The position numbers were made by a program, and so were the translations under genes. The notes under the pieces were generated by a model, which was not told the DNA's origin, made no database searches, and worked only from the letters and a program-made list of their open reading frames with translations. From Vagococcus allomyrinae (GTDB lineage Bacteria; Bacillota; Bacilli; Lactobacillales; Vagococcaceae), in assembly GCF_017829975.1 (NCBI RefSeq), contig NZ_JAEEGA010000014.1:1-64000 (forward strand): 64,000 nucleotides of DNA, given 5' to 3'. This document shows, one piece after another, positions 63,925 through 64,000 of the stretch; position 1 is the stretch's first letter, and each line of letters starts with the position of its first letter.

Positions 63925-63961
63925 TAAAGGTGAATTTAAGATATAGTATTCGGAGGAAGAT

Positions 63962-64000
63962 ATGAGAAATGAGGAAATAGCGTGGAGAAACAATCAATTT
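63962..64000 (+). CDS. Start of a gene cut by the window edge
   Basis: An ATG with GGAGG five to six bases upstream opens a frame MRNEEIAWRNNQF that runs to the right edge. Thirteen residues are too few to assign a product. Confidence 0.55.
   Translation, partial: MRNEEIAWRNNQF

Overview
This 64 kb window is a chromosome segment of a low-GC, non-sporulating Gram-positive bacterium, most likely of the Lactobacillales and probably Enterococcaceae (an Enterococcus- or Vagococcus-like genome). The evidence is the gene content: MurT/GatD lipid II amidation, a MapZ-type division-site protein, Kup and KtrB potassium transporters, a T-box in front of metNPQ, a guanidine-I riboswitch in front of an SMR pair, and the order tdk-prfA-prmC-ywlC-glyA-upp, which is shared with other Firmicutes. 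The genus cannot be fixed from this sequence. No tRNA, rRNA, CRISPR array or prophage is seen. The only mobile DNA is the 3' end of an ISL3-type insertion sequence at the left edge.

Layout. 0-9 kb (minus strand): YfhO-type membrane glycosyltransferase, proline synthesis (proBA), and serine synthesis (serC-serA plus a DUF1015 protein). 9-12 kb: kup behind a leader with the hallmarks of a yybP-ykoY (Mn2+) riboswitch, then manA. 12-22 kb: mixed housekeeping and stress genes (serine hydrolase, permuted NlpC/P60-like protein, GNAT, drug-efflux MFS, NDH-2, WrbA, Nudix, YdeI-like, YitT). 21.8-25.5 kb: gatD/murT and ktrB. 26-40 kb: an envelope-sensing block. It has a two-component system divergent from a fused ABC ATPase/permease, then an unknown large membrane protein, then an ABC permease and ATPase, a kinase-less PASTA protein and a second two-component system, and finally a MapZ-like protein with an N-terminal zinc ribbon. 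40-48 kb: DUF488, GNAT, HD hydrolase, tdk, prfA-prmC, ywlC, glyA, upp. 48.5-49.3 kb: guanidine riboswitch and SMR pair. 50-56 kb: esterase, rodA, ArsC/Spx-like protein, gcvH, T-box-metNPQ. 56.7-64 kb: DUF1033-topB, ftsK/spoIIIE, a CPA1 antiporter and the first codons of another gene.

The observations I rate highest are these. (1) A dense cluster of DnaA boxes lies between prmC and ywlC and runs into ywlC: five perfect 9-mers and three one-mismatch boxes in 540 bp. (2) The ABC-PASTA-two-component operon stands directly upstream of a MapZ-like division protein. (3) A manganese-type riboswitch, with mutually exclusive P1 and terminator, precedes the potassium transporter kup. (4) Several strong palindromic or nested RNA/DNA structures have no assigned function: 27925-27973, 41397-41515 and the yitT leader.

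Start codons were moved from the longest reading frame wherever a ribosome-binding site decided the matter. Functions are assigned by recognising families and motifs by eye. No database search was run.
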